From: Selaginella tamariscina
Taxonomy: Eukaryota > Streptophyta > Lycopodiopsida > Selaginellales > Selaginellaceae
Direction: 5' to 3'
Assembly: GCA_003024785.1 (NCBI GenBank)
Contig: PUQB01000351.1
Span: 1-64,000, forward strand
Length of the DNA: 64,000 nucleotides
In this document: piece by piece, positions 46,985 to 60,307 of the stretch
Position numbering within the stretch: the first letter of the stretch is position 1
How the letters are laid out: each line of letters starts with the position of its first letter
Position numbers and translations under genes: made by a program
Notes under the pieces: generated by a model
Databases searched by the model: none
Seen by the model: the letters and a program-made list of their open reading frames with translations, nothing else
Told to the model about the DNA's origin: nothing

Positions 46985-49900
46985 CTATTCCCCACCTTAA
47001 ATCCTTGCAGTGTCCTCACTGCATCTATCCTATGCCTTCCTTATGATGCTGAGTTTCAGGTACTCTGGATTTTCTTCTTTGTGCTTTTGAAGTTGTTCCT
47101 CTCTTCCTTTAGTTTAGGTTGAAAGTTGATACCTTGAGTTGTAGTACTTGATTTTCTTTATGATGTTCTTTAGGCTCATTATTGCTTCTCTTCATGTTCC
47201 TGAATAGTTTTCCTTCCTATTTTAAAATAGTTTTCCTTCATGTTCCTTAGGCTCATCCTCTATAAACGGAATAGGAAAAACATCCTTCTTTGTGGCATCA
47301 TTTAACTTCTTATAGTTTACACATACTCTTAACTTTCATTCTTTTTAAGAACAATCACAAGTGGTGATAACCATTGTGCACCTTGTATAGGATAAATAAA
47401 ATCCACACTTAACAACTTATCTATTTCTTCCTTAACAAGCTGTGCATAATTAGGATTCATCCTATATGCTCTCTATTTCACAGGTTCACTTCATGGTAAT
47501 AATTGTATACTGTGTGTACACAATTCAGAAGGTATGCCTTTAAGATTTTATAAGACCAAGCAAAAACATTCTGATATTTTTGAAGCAAGTTCAATCCTTT
47601 TCCCGGAATTCTTTATCTAATTTGTGAGCAATGACTAGGTTTTAGGCTCATTTTCTATGCTTATATTCACTTGCTACAAAGGATCTGTATACACATGTAT
47701 ACTCTATAGGCTGTTCCTGTAAATCAATCTCATATGGGATTGCTTATAGAACTTTTCCTGTAATCGGGCCTATCTTCTTCCTTTTGCTGAACAGTTTTGT
47801 TTCCTTTTAGCACTACGTTTAGGTCTATATCTATAGACTTTTAAGTCATGATATGCTTTCAAGATTTCTACTTCTTTTGATTGTTTAAGCCATTAAACCA
47901 ATCATATCCTTCTAAAAAGAGGTCGATTTTCCTTTTTAACATGCTTTTTAGTATGATTGTATATCATTGGTTTTCCTTCTCCTTCTCCCATCGTCATCTT
48001 TATGTTCCCCAATCTTGTATAACTTTGGCAGTTTTTAACTAAGGTCTACCCAATAACATAGTATATACAACATCTTTTCCTTCCATTTGGAGGACAATAA
48101 GGGACACCTTATATTTAAACCCTTTATAGATATAGTCACTCCTCTCACTATACCTATAGGCTTGACACTTCTCTGGTCTGCCATTTTCTTACAAGCATGT
48201 TCTTCAATAAAATTAACTCCTGAGCCTCCATCTATAAGGACTTCTTTTATCTTGTTTTTACCAATATATACAGTAATGCTGGGCACATACCCATCATAAT
48301 CACCTTCTTTTTCATAATGTTTTTCTACTCGGTGAATTTCATGTCCATATGTAGGTAAGGATTTTGGAACAATGTTCAACATTTTGGATTTATTTTTTAT
48401 ATGGGGCAATATGTATTAATTGTCCCAACGTATATTGTAATTTCTTGGCTCAATGCACTTTGAGCCATTGATTCTGCCACGTCATCCTGAATTTGTTTCA
48501 CAGGAATGCTCTGTTTTCTAGGGTTACTCTGTTTTATAGGAATATTCTTTTTTCTTGAATATTCCTCCCTAAAAGAATCAGTTATTTTAGATCTTTAGGT
48601 ATATCCGTCGGTTGTGTATCATCATCCGAGATATACTCAGGAGATCTCGTTCTTGGAGATGAGTGTTCATCTCTTGTGTATTATCTGTAATGAATTTTCT
48701 TCTTCTGCTGAAGGTATTCCTGTTTCTGACATATATTTTTTTTGTACAGATTACTGCTCTCACAGGATGGTTTTCTAGCTCATTCTCGTCCACATCAATG
48801 AACCGAGCTCCAAGCTCTCTCTTGGGAGCATTGTTTGAGGTGGAAGGCTGATTCTTAGGACAATTTGGAGAAATATGTCCTTTCTCTCCACATGTATAAC
48901 AAGTAAGATTAATAGAATTCCTTCCTTGTACTTGTCTTTGTCTATAGTTATTTTGATCTCCATAACTTTCTTTTCTTGGATATCTTTCTGGTCCTCTATA
49001 GGACGTCTCCTTCCCCCATATTAGGCTTGTATGGTGGAGCATATCTAGTTTGATTCCCTCATACAGCCTATCATCTCCTCCTGTATAAGGAACATTCCTT
49101 CTGTTATCAAAAGGATTCCTGTTTCTTCCTTCTTCCCAACTCCCAGGCTTTTCCTCATAATAGAGCTTCCTATTCCGAGATGGGAATGTGGTAACAGGTG
49201 GTTGTCTCACAGGAAACGGCCTGTTATTACCAGCCTTCCTTTCTTCCTTCCTTTCTCCTTTCTTTTTCCACACGTGCCACATTTTGATTAATAAAATACT
49301 TACAGTCTTTTGCCGAATGTCCTTCTTTATCACATATTTGACATTTTGGCAACTGTAGTCTACACTCATCCTTAGTATGTCCAGGATTTTTACACTTGGC
49401 ACACCATACTTTGGCATCTAATTCCTTATACACAGGATTACCTTTCAAGGACTTAACTAGCTGTAATAACATTCTCTCATCAGCCTTATAATCCCGAACT
49501 TTATAGGTTCATCCTCATCATCTGAACTATCCTCCTTTCTCCTTGAGGATTTTATCTTTCCTTCTGCTATGTTTTCTATTTGTCTCCTCTTCTTCTCATA
49601 ATCTTTAAGATGCTTTACAAGATCTTTCCTGTCTACTTCCTCAATTGTCATTGCATAATGCCTATATGGCTTCTGCAATCCTTGCTTATACCATTGAAGC
49701 AAAGCTTCTTCCTTAACATATAGTGAGCATTTCTTTTCATGCTTTTTAAAACGGTGTGTATATTCCTCTAGAGTTTCAGTTTTTCCTTGTAGGATATTTC
49801 TGAGCTTCTCTAAGTGCTCTTCAGGCAACTCTTCCTTTTTAAAGTATTCTTTAAAAGCTTCTGTAACTTTCTCATAATCTTCTCTCACATCTTTCTCCAA

Positions 49901-50541
49901 CTCATAATACCAATCAGATGCATTTCCTTTTAATGTGTGAGGAAATATAAGCAACTTATCTGCATTGCTTACTTTATACAACTTCACAACTTCCTCAAAC
50001 TAATAAATGTCTTTGGGATTTTCCTTCTTTCTTGCGGAAAATATTGGGTACATCAATGTGCCTTCCAACATTCCGGGAAAAGTGTCATATTAGACATTCT
50101 CCGGGGTTTTCTCTACCACCTTCCTCCTCACCAAGAGGGGAATTTCCAAGAGATCTCTCCTCCTAATCTAATAGGAAATCCTGTTTCTCCGAGGAGTTCC
50201 TTCCAACTCCTCTTCTCTGCAGTTTGATAGTCACTGTATTGTATATTCCTCCACACCTTTAGTAGCACTTTCTCCTATTTGATCAATGAGTTTATAAGAG
50301 CTTCTTGCCTATTAGCAAGCTCTTTTGCTCAAGCTCGGGCAGCCTCTCTCTCGACCTACCTATTATCTCTCTCTCTTGCTAGAGACGAGTTAGGATTATG
50401 ATCTCCAAGGCTCCATCCATCATCATATATATACACACTCTTTTTCACTTAAGATCTACTTCTCTCAGAGCTATATCACTTTCACTTAGGAATTCAACAA
50501 ATTCCTCCACAACAATGGCAAATCCCTCCGTGGTCGCCATG

Positions 50542-51066
50542 TGTTAACATCAAAACTTTCCTGTGTTCAGAAAACATGTTCACAGCGTAGGAAAAGCTTT
50601 GCAGTTAAAGGATAAGGGATTTCGTCCAAAATAGCTCTATATATACTTATCTCGTCTCTAAGGTCAAGGATAGGATTTTGCTTTGGCCATTGCCATGTAT
50701 AAGCATTCACAATATACCATAAACATGCACTTGCATTACTAATGAATAAAAAGATAAGACTTACTTCTCTCCCAAAGATACTCTCTCTCTCATGCATTGC
50801 TCTCATAGCTCTTCATAGCCTTCATAACCTTCATAGTCTCTCTCTCTCCTTCTTGCCCTAACCGAATTCTGTCCTGCTCCAACCGTCATAACTGTCTGCT
50901 TCCTACAACCATAGAATCCTTCCTACCCTGTAGGATTTTTTCTATGTCATAGGATTTTTCCTGTACACAGGATATTTCCTACTACTACTCTCATACAAGT
51001 TATTTCTCCACCGTAGGAAAGTCCTATGTATGCAATTCCTACATGTTATATTTTTGGCCTCTAACA
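50542..51066 (-). repeat. 5' LTR of the nested gypsy element
   Basis: Matches 46448-46984. On its internal side it is followed by a primer-site-like ATGGCGACCACGGAGGG (minus strand). Confidence 0.9.
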
Positions 51067-51907
51067 GAGGTCTTCAAAGTGCATGTTCCAAGGGTTAAAA
51101 GTTTAAGCATGTCTCCAACCTTCTCCTCCATGTCAAGCTACACTCGCAGCTAAGCCATACACATTCATGCCCTTGTCCAACTGCGGCGTGGATATTGGTC
51201 GACAAGATTTTTTTATCATGTTTCTAAAGGTTTACAAAGAGGGGTTCTAGCTTAGCATCAACGAGCCATGAATGTGGCACCAAGTGTAGATCTTGACTTC
51301 GAGGGGCTATGGTACATCTTGAGAGATTGTCACATAAACATGTACACTAGGCTACATGACATAGGGTACAACACTTGAGGCACACCTTTTGGGGTTGTGT
51401 CATGGGTTTAATATTGAGGGATTGGATACTCTAGCAAGTAGGCATGTATATGCTTGCATTAGGGTGTTAAGCTTTGAGCATCAGCTCAAGGGAGTTTAGG
51501 TCTAGTAACTACATATGCTAATTGTCACACTTGGCTAGGGGGCATTTGAACACCTTGGGGGTGTGAATATGTCCAAAGGGTTAAACAACCTAAGCTTGAC
51601 AACATGAGCCCCTTTTGTGAGGCACTCGTGAGGTCGTGTATTTAAGGTTATTCAAACCTAGCCTTTGCGTCTGCCTATGACGCACATGTCTTCACTAGGT
51701 ACTAGCCTTAGGTCTAGAGTAGAACTTGGCCACTCAAACCCTTGGGGGTTAGTCATGGGCCAGGGTCCCCTTGTCACCTTAAAAGGGGTTGTACTGCCGA
51801 ATGAGGGTGACTCTTCAAGGGGTCAGTGACAATGCCTTAGCTTTGTCACGGGGGTATGTGTAAGACATCTCCTTGGTGGGTTAAGACATGGGTCTCTTGG
51901 GGCAAGA

Positions 51908-53606
51908 TGTTAGAGTTTTAATCGGAGGGCTAACACGTGGCTGCCAAGTGGCCTTTCAACGTCAATTCTCTGTGCAAGCAACACTAAGTCTTCCAAGATG
52001 ACCCCAAGAGTCTGACTCAGATGCCTAATTAAACAAAAGACTTACAGTCCTACCCTAAGTCCCTTAAAATGACCATCCCCTAAATCCTAGAGGATATCCC
52101 AAGTAGACTTTAGGATCCTATCCCAATAAACCTAGACAGGCTCATGTCCTAACCCACAAAGGAGATGTGTCTCACACATGCCCCCGTGACAGGGCTAAGG
52201 CATCGTTTCTTACCCCTTGAGGAATCACCCTCATCCGGGAGTACAACCCCTTTAGGGCAACAATGGGTACCCTAAACCATGACTAACCCCTAAGGGTTTG
52301 AGTGGCCAAGTCATAACCTAGACCTAAAGCTAGTACTTAATGAGAACACGAGTGTGCAATATAGGTGGACACGAGTGTTTTGATAAGCAAACTCCCTAAG
52401 GCTAGGTTTGGATAACCCCAAGTACATGACCTTGCGAGTGCCTCATGAAAGGGCTCATGTTAACAAGCTTAGGTTGTTCAGCCCCTGGATTCCAAGAAGA
52501 ACACTCCCTTAGCCAAGTGTGGCTAAAGCACCTAGTTATGAGACCTAACCTCCCTTGAGTGGATGCTCAAGGCTTAACACCCTAGTGCAAGCACAAGTAT
52601 GTATGTTTGCTAGAGTATTCAACCCCTTGGCGACATGCCCATGATAGAACCCTGAAGGGCATGCCTCGAGCGTTGTATCGTGTGACTTCTAGCCTAGTGT
52701 CACATCTCCACGTGACACTGCCTTCCCCGATGTGGCTATCATGCCATAGCCCTTAGATTCAAGAGTTGTACCAAGTGCCACAAAACGTGGCTCCTAAATG
52801 CCAACTCTAAAACCCCTTAGTGAACCCTCAGGAACTGTCAAACAAGAATCCCACGCCCATAGTTGGACAAGGACACCGACGTGCCTTACTTGGCCGTGAG
52901 TGCTACAACCTGGCTTGACGTGGAGGAGGAGGCTGGAGACAAGCCTCTACCTCTGCCTTGAAACGTGTAGTCCGATAGAACCTCCTAGGCATGGATTCGC
53001 CAACGTTAAAGGTAGGTTATCCCAAAGGTGGGACGTACCCCTGCTGTATGGAAGTTGAGGTGGCACAATAAAGGGTTGTACCTTAACGACACAAACTAGA
53101 GCTTGCATCGGTAGAAGAGCAACGAACTCAGTCATGAACCCAAAAGCTCTACTATTTTATATATGACAAAGACCCCCCCTATTCTCCTGTTTACATAAGT
53201 GGGTTGGCACGGAATTATCATTCCTAGAGAGAAATACTTGGTGAGTTAATTAATGACCCATTAACCCCTAAAACCTAACATGAGGGGTTTAGGCGTGGGG
53301 TTAGGGCAACCCTAGGGTTAGGTCAATCCTAAGGTTTTTACCCATATCCGACATGTCGAACTCACCAGAACCACCCAAAAACCTAACTGGACACGAAAAA
53401 ATTAGAGTAAGAGTTTTCTAGATGAAAGTGCTAACTTCGCCTAGAGTTTCTTGTAAATACCTAATGACACCCGGCCAGACCATCACTAGATATCCAAGTG
53501 CACTAAGCGAGCCTGTTTCTTTACACCTAGGGCTTATCAACATAGTTCAGTAGGTAACAACAGTTAACGTCCAAAGTAAAAAGGAGTTATAGTAAAAACT
53601 ATGACA
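51908..53606 (-). mobile_element. Solo LTR (fossil), nested
   Basis: A complete LTR of about 1.7 kb (TGTTAGAG to ACTATGACA on the plus strand) in the opposite direction to its host LTR. It is flanked by a perfect 5-base duplication, CAAGA, at 51903-51907 and 53607-53611. No internal region is attached, as expected after recombination between two LTRs. Confidence 0.9.
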
Positions 53607-53829
53607 CAAGATTTTAAAGTCTACTAAGATTATCCTTGAGGGTTCGAGGGATAAATAATCTAGGGGACTTAGGGGTGGACCTAAGTCTCATGCCTATTTG
53701 GGCATATGAGTCAAAACTCTCGGGTCACCCTTGAAAACTTAGCATTGCTCACATAGGGTATTGACGTTGAATGGCCACTTGGAAGCCACATGTTACCACG
53801 TGTTGACCCTTCAAGTAAAAACTTCGACA

Positions 53830-53981
53830 ATAGTATCGAAGCCTATTCTCTGCAATCAATAGGACTACTTAAAGTTGTAGTGTGTTTCAGGGTTTAATTA
53901 GTTTTAAGTTCTTGAAGTACTTTAATACTTAAGTTTTTAATTAAATAATTATTTAATTAATATACAATTAAGCCTTAAATA
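53830..53981 (+). mobile_element. Primer site and start of the internal region, plus-strand element (fossil)
   Basis: Directly after the LTR end comes a sequence close to ATAGTATCAGAGCC, the initiator-Met tRNA primer site type of plant retroelements. It is followed by about 130 bases of non-coding internal sequence that match the reverse complement of 60200-60290. Interrupted at 53981 by the opposite-strand element. Confidence 0.75.
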
Positions 53982-55578
53982 TTATGTACCCTATGTGAGC
54001 AACGTTAAGTTTTCCAAGATAACCCCAAGAGTGACTTAGATACCTAATTAGGCAAAAAGACTTAGAGTCCTACCCTAAGTCCCCTAGAATGACTATCTCC
54101 CGAACCCAAAAGGATAACCTGAGTAAACTTTAGGATCCTGTCCCAGTAGACTTAGACAGGCTCATGTTCTAACCTTATCAAGGAACATGACTTAAACATA
54201 CCCTCATGACAAAGTTAAGGCATTGTCACTTACCCTTTGAGAATCACCCTCATTCAAGATTACATCCCTTTAGGGCGAGAAGGGGTACCCTAACTCTTGA
54301 GGGTTTGAGTGGCCAAGTCATACTTAGATTTAGGCTAGTACTTAGTGAGATCACGAGTGTGTGCCATAGGCGAACATGAGTGTCTACTAAGCAAACTCCC
54401 CAAAGCTAGGTTTGGATAACCTTAAGTACACGACCTTACGAGTGCCTCACAAAAGGGCTCATTTTAATGAGCTTAGGTTGTTCAACCCTTAAATCCCAAG
54501 GTATGCCAAAGCACACCTAGTTAGGAGACCTAACCTCCCTTGAGCTGATGCCCAAGGCTTAGCACCCTAGTGCGAGCACAAGCATGCATGTTAGGTAGAG
54601 TATCTAACCCCTTGGCAACAAACCCATGACACAACCCCAAAAAGGCATGCTTCAGGTGTTGTACCAATGTGTCATCTAGCCTAGTGTCACATCTTCATCT
54701 GACACAGCCTTCCACGATGTGGGTTATTATGTCATAGCCCTTAAATTTAAGAGTTGCACTAATGTGCTCCTAAATGCCAACTTTAGAACCCCTGAGTGAA
54801 CCCTCAGGAATTGGGTAACGAGAACCTATTAGCCAAGATCCACACCATAGTTGGATAAGAACACGAATGTGCCTTGCTTAACTATGAGTGCTATTTAGCT
54901 TGACGTGGAGGAGGAGGTTGGAGACATACCTCAACCTCTAACCCTTGGAACGTGCATTCCACAAGACCTTTTAGTCATGGATTCACCAACGTTAAGAGTA
55001 GACTACCCCGGAGGTGGGACATACCCTTATTGTTTGAAAGTTAGGGCGGCATAACAAAGGTTGTGCCTTAACGACACAAGCTAAAGCTTACACCAGCAAA
55101 AGAGGAACGAACTTAGTCATGAATCCAAAAACTCTACCACATGTACTACTTAATATATGTGATAGAGCCTCCCCCCCCCCCGCCCCCTATTTTCCTATTT
55201 TATGTAAGTGGGTTGGCACGGAATCTCATTCTTAATGAAAATATACTTGGTGAGTTTATTTAATGACCCATTAACCCCTAAACCCTAACATGTCAAACCT
55301 AGGGGTATTTCTAAACATATCCAGCATGCCAAACTCATCGGAACTAACCATTAACCCAATCAAGACACAAGAAATGTGGGTAAGAGTTTTCTAGAAGGTA
55401 AGTGCTTCTTCGCTTAAAGTTTCTCACGATATCTCAGGACAGCTGGCCAGACTACCCTAAACACCTAAGTGCAATAAGTGGGGCTTTTCTCACTATATCT
55501 ACGGCTTGTCAACATATTGGTAGGTAACAATAATCAACATCCAAAGTAAAGAGGAGTCATAATAAAAATTATGATACA
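53982..55578 (-). repeat. 3' LTR of the minus-strand LARD-like element
   Basis: Matches 60308-61955 over most of its length; contains a long C run at about 55168-55184. Confidence 0.8.
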
Positions 55579-55601
55579 CTCTCCACCTTTAAAAATGTCA
55601 A

Positions 55602-57287
55602 TGTCATAGTTTTTACTATGACTCCCCTTTACTTTGGACGTTGACTGTTGTTACCTACTATACTATGTTGATAAGCTCTAGATGTAGGAAACAGGCCCGC
55701 TTAGTGCACTTGGGTATTTGGTGATGGTCCGGCCGGGTGTCATTAGGTATTTGCAAGAAACTCTAGGCGAAGCTAGAACTTACCTTCTAGAAAACTCTTA
55801 CCCTAGTTTTTCGTGTCCTGGTTGGGTTAATGGTTAGTTCCGGTGAGTTCGGCATGTCGGATATGTTTAGAAATACCCCTAGGTTGATAGGTTAGGGGTC
55901 GATGGATAACCACCAAGTAGTTCCCTCTGGGAGTGAGATTTCAGTGCTAGCCCACTTATCTAAACAGGAAAACAGGGGGGGGATCTGTCACATAAATAAG
56001 GTAGTATATAGGAGTGAGGACCCTCTATTATGCCACCTTAACTTCCAGATGCCAGGGGTACGTCCCACCTTCGGGGTAACTTACCCTTAACATTGGTGAA
56101 TCCATGCATGGGAGGTCTTGTCGGAATGCACATTCCAAGAGGCAGAGGTGAGGCTTGTCTCTAGCCTCCTCCTCCATGTCAAGCTAGGTGTAACACTCAC
56201 GGTCAAGTAAGGCACATCCGTGTCCTTGTCCAACTTTGGGTGTGGGATTTTGTTTGACAGGTTCACGTTACCTGGTTCTAAGGGTTCATTGAGGGGTTCT
56301 AGAGTTGGCATTTAGGAACCACGTTTGTGGTGCTTGGTGCAACTCTTGAATCTAAGGCTATGGCATGATAACCAACATCATGGAAGGCAGTGTCACATGG
56401 AGATGTGACACTGGGCTAAACGTCACATGGTACAACGCCTGAGGCATGCCCTTTGGGGTTATGTCATGGGCTTGTCGCTAAGGGGTTGGATATTCTAGCA
56501 AACAGACATGCTTGTTTTTGCACTAGGGTGCTAAGCCTTAGGCATCCGCTCAAGGGAGGTTAGGTCTCGTAACTAGGTGTGCTTTGACACACTTGGCTAG
56601 GGGAGTGTTCTCCTTGGAATTCAAGGGTTGAACAACCTAAGCGTGTTAGCAAGAGCCCTTTCGTGAGGCACTCGCAAGGTCATGTGCTTAGGGTTATCTC
56701 AAACCTAGCCTTAGGGAGTTTATTTAGCAAAACATTCGTGTCCGCCTATGGCGCACACTCGTGTCCTCACTAAGTACTAGCCCTAAGTCTAGAGTATGAC
56801 TTGGCCACTCAAACTCTTAGGGTTAGTCATGGTTCAAGGTACCCCTTGTCGCCCTAAAGGGGTTGTACTCCTGGATGAGGGTGATTCCTCAAGGGGTAAG
56901 TGACGATGCCTTAGCTCTGTCACGGGGGGGGTATATGTGGAACACACGTCTCCTTGATGGGGGTTAGGACATGAGCTTGTCTAGGTCTTCTAGGGCAAGA
57001 CCCTAAGTCAACTAGGATTATCCCTTAAGGGTTTTGGGGGCAGACACTCTAGGGAGACTTAGGCTAAACCCTAAGTCAACTAGGGTTATCCTCAAGGGTT
57101 TTTGGGGCAGACATTCTAGGGAGACTTAGGCTAAACCCTAAGTCTCCTGTCCACTCTAATGCCCAACCCTAGGAGTCGTTGGGGTTGTTCTAGAAAACTT
57201 AGCGTTGCTCACACAGGGTGATGAGCCGAATGGCCACATGGCAGCCACGTGTTGCCACGTGTTGGCCCTTTGGTTAAAACTTTGACA
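55602..57287 (+). mobile_element. Second solo LTR of the same family (fossil)
   Basis: Runs from TGTCATAG to TTTGACA in the plus direction, about 1.69 kb. Near-duplications (G/A)TCAA flank it. It carries an extra internal repetition around 57000-57150, where a phrase of CTAAGTCAACTAGG and TTATCC is repeated. Confidence 0.75.
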
Positions 57288-60286
57288 ATCAACATCCTTG
57301 TTGACATCCAACTCCAAGACTAGATAATGTTAGAAAAAACTAACCAAAACTAACATATCACTCTATACGGAGTCAACAAAAAGTTCACTCACATAATCTA
57401 GTGTAGCTATACACTAACAACGGATAGGTATAGTAGCAGACCCTTATGTAAGGGGTAATGAGAAACACTAAGGGATAACAGAAATGTGAGGCTATAATAC
57501 TGTAACCTGTGGATCCAAAAAATCCAAGAAAACATTTGAGATGAACTCAAAGTGCTTGTTGTGCACTAAAATGACAGGGTTGTCAACATCATTTATTATT
57601 CAGAAATAAAGAGAGGCTTTATTTCTTGTTAACCTAGGGGTTGTCGTGTGATAAACTTGCAGACGTGCAGACAACAAGGTCTCACCAACTTAAAAATTAA
57701 CTTATCCACTTAGTGTGTCATTGACATAAATTCATTCCCACTAAGAATCGAATTCAGGTCAAATCTGAGACCAAGTTATAGCACTAACATTCACTTTCTA
57801 TAACCGACTTTGTACTCTTATATAACACCAACCACTAGGTGCATTCAATAATTCTTAACTCATTATCTACTAAGTTCAAATACCAAATTTTAAAACTTAA
57901 TTTCCACGATAAGAGTCTCTCTAAACTCGTAATATTGCCGCCATAAATTATACTATTTTCAACTCTCAAACTGATTATGTTCACATTACTCCCGAAGTTA
58001 TAAAGTATAACTCTCCACTAATTCCAACAATTAGTGTTTTGACAAGCTCTTTTAGTGTAATCCTTATTTCATAAACATTTGCAATTTCAATATTGATACT
58101 CCCGAATTAATAATGATCATTTAATGTTCAAATCTTGAGTTTTCATACTATACATTAGTGGATATGACTTTACAATCGACAATGAATATTCATTTTAGAT
58201 CTATTCATTTTAGACACCTAGCAATCCACAAAGTACCACATTGTTCCTCAAGTAATGTTTTGAGAAATATGTCATTTCTCAACTAACTTGAAAAACACGT
58301 TTCAAGTTAAACATTAAGGTACTGCCTTATCAAAGTGTCGAACTCAAGTCCGCTTGAGTTCTTATATTTTATGATTACGACCACCTCATGCGATCAAATC
58401 AAGTCTCTGCTCCAATTTCAATATTCCATAGATATTATACCACACTTTGCCAAGTTATTTATAATCAAACTGTCATAAATACTTCCAAAGTCTAGAATAT
58501 AAATATCTTAACATATGAGTGATAAAAAATTTCATATTCTCGAACCAAATTTTGGACATGCTAGGAACTTGTATCATAATCATCAAGAAGGGACACCAAC
58601 TTTTTAAGTTAATTTCACAACTTGATATTGTACTTTCATAAATATTGAACTAAACTCAAAGAACACTAATCAATCCTTGAAATAGAACCGACAAATAACC
58701 CAAGGAACACCATCAAACCTTGAGTAAAGAAAAGTTTCACTTTTTAACATTCTCGAGGATTGAAGATGTATACTTTGTATGTTTTTGAGTGCCCACATTT
58801 GCGACCATGATGCCGAGTCAAGAAATTAACTTTTTTAAATAACCATATTTGACTCTAAAATGAAATCAATATTGAAAATCAATACCAACTTCTAATTCTC
58901 ACTGAAAATTGACTCTCTAAGGAGGTACATGTACTTAAACCTCCAAAAATGAATATTCAACTAGCTTCTAACTCATTAACACTACCAAACATAACTTATC
59001 AAACTTAATAAGTTTTCTTACTTAGTCAATAAGCAGAGTGGAGAATCCCAAATCATGCTCTTCTTAACCAAGGAATCACCTTGGTTCAAGAGCTTATCCT
59101 CACATTGCCAACAACATTACAGATTTCAAGCTTAAAGAATTAACAATAAAATGCACAAGTGTGCATCGAACGCCTTCACTATGCAAGTCCTCCATTACTT
59201 AATAAATTAAAAATGTAAACATATGTTTTTTAATATTTTCATCTTTAGTAGATCACGCCATCTACCCAAAACTACACCATAAGATTGCAGAATCCCCAAG
59301 CTATTATCTCAAGTCTCTCTCATGATCTCATGTGAGATACAACTTCAAACAAGTTAGTTAAGTTAGCCAACTTGAACACAAAGTGCACACTTATAACTAA
59401 GGTTCATATTATACTTTGTTCAAATTAAAGGACTTGAACTTAGTAACTATTCCACCTAATGTTACTTGCAACTAACGTCATTAAAATATTGTAAACATTG
59501 GACAATACTTTGATTACATTGGATCTTCGAACAACTACTTAACATATTCATCATATGTTAATATTCGACTTTTCATCGTATCATAAGTTTAACACCATAG
59601 CCTTCTTCCTGAGTTACACTCTTGAAGACATGTGTTATAATGAGACACACAATTTGCATTTTCTATCAAAATGTAGTGTTCATTCTTATGTTTGAATATG
59701 CCCCTTTTTCTAGAGTCAAAGAAGCACTTTTGAACATAAGTCTTTCCCCACTTGAACACTATTATTGAAAACAATATTAAATCTTAAATAAGCCAAACTC
59801 AATGGACGTTATCATGTTCTCAATCATGTGTTATCCCAATTTCATACACTTTAAAGAAAAAGAATTTTTTTTTTAATAATGTGCAAACTTAACATATCAC
59901 ATGACACACCTCACAAGACTTAGTTTGTAAAGCTCGAACAAACTAGCACGCCACATTTTGTGAAAGTATATGGTAAAGTAACTTAAACATCCATAAGATA
60001 AAGTAACTTGGACAACCATAAGGTAAAATAACCTAGACAATCATAAGTTAAAGCAACTTGGCATATAACTTGGAAGTTGTCTTCCAAGTGCTACTTCTTG
60101 ACATTAGAGTCCATAATCTACACCCACTTATCAAGTAGATGTTCTCTAAAGAGTTTATAGATCTCAGGACTAACTCTCCACGCAAAATTCAGACGTGTTA
60201 CCCGAAAGCAATAAAGTACTTCAAGAATTTAAAACTAGTTAAACCCTGAAACACACTACAACTTTAGGTAGTTCTACTGACTGTAA
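57288..60286 (-). other. Internal region of the LARD-like element
   Basis: Three kilobases without an open frame over about 60 codons that resembles any protein. Near 59990-60060 a short phrase (AAGTAACTTGGACAACCATA) is repeated about four times. About 59000-60180 is the reverse complement of 61970-63140. Confidence 0.7.
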
Positions 60287-60307
60287 AGGATAGGCTCTGA
60301 TACTAAT

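Larger units (their letters stand above)
46448..51066 (-). mobile_element. Second gypsy-type LTR retrotransposon (fossil), nested
   Basis: Bounded by LTRs at 46448-46984 and 50542-51066 and flanked by GAGG on both sides. The same target, seen unbroken near 56110, reads GGGAGGTCTT. On the minus strand, gag with CCHC zinc knuckles, a protease and the start of a reverse transcriptase are recognisable; the rest of pol is not. It is broken in several places. The two LTRs differ at about one base in ten by eye, so the insertion is millions of years old but younger than the LTR it sits in. Confidence 0.88.
45873..53829 (+). repeat. 5' LTR (interrupted) of a plus-strand non-coding LTR element (fossil)
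   Basis: One LTR of about 1.63 kb is split into three segments, 45873-46447, 51067-51907 and 53607-53829, by two later insertions. It begins near ATCATAG and ends CGACA, directly followed by a primer-binding site at 53830. Segment order and content match the uninterrupted copies at 55602-57287 (same strand) and 60308-61955 (opposite strand). Confidence 0.8.

Noticed and set aside
55165-55185. Long C runs in the LTR copies (also near 61564)
   Set aside because: Variable-length homopolymers in the same LTR position; probably slippage or assembly noise and not a functional G-rich structure.
52947-56311. Short open frames inside the 1.65 kb LTRs
   Set aside because: They are not shared between LTR copies and have no domain likeness.
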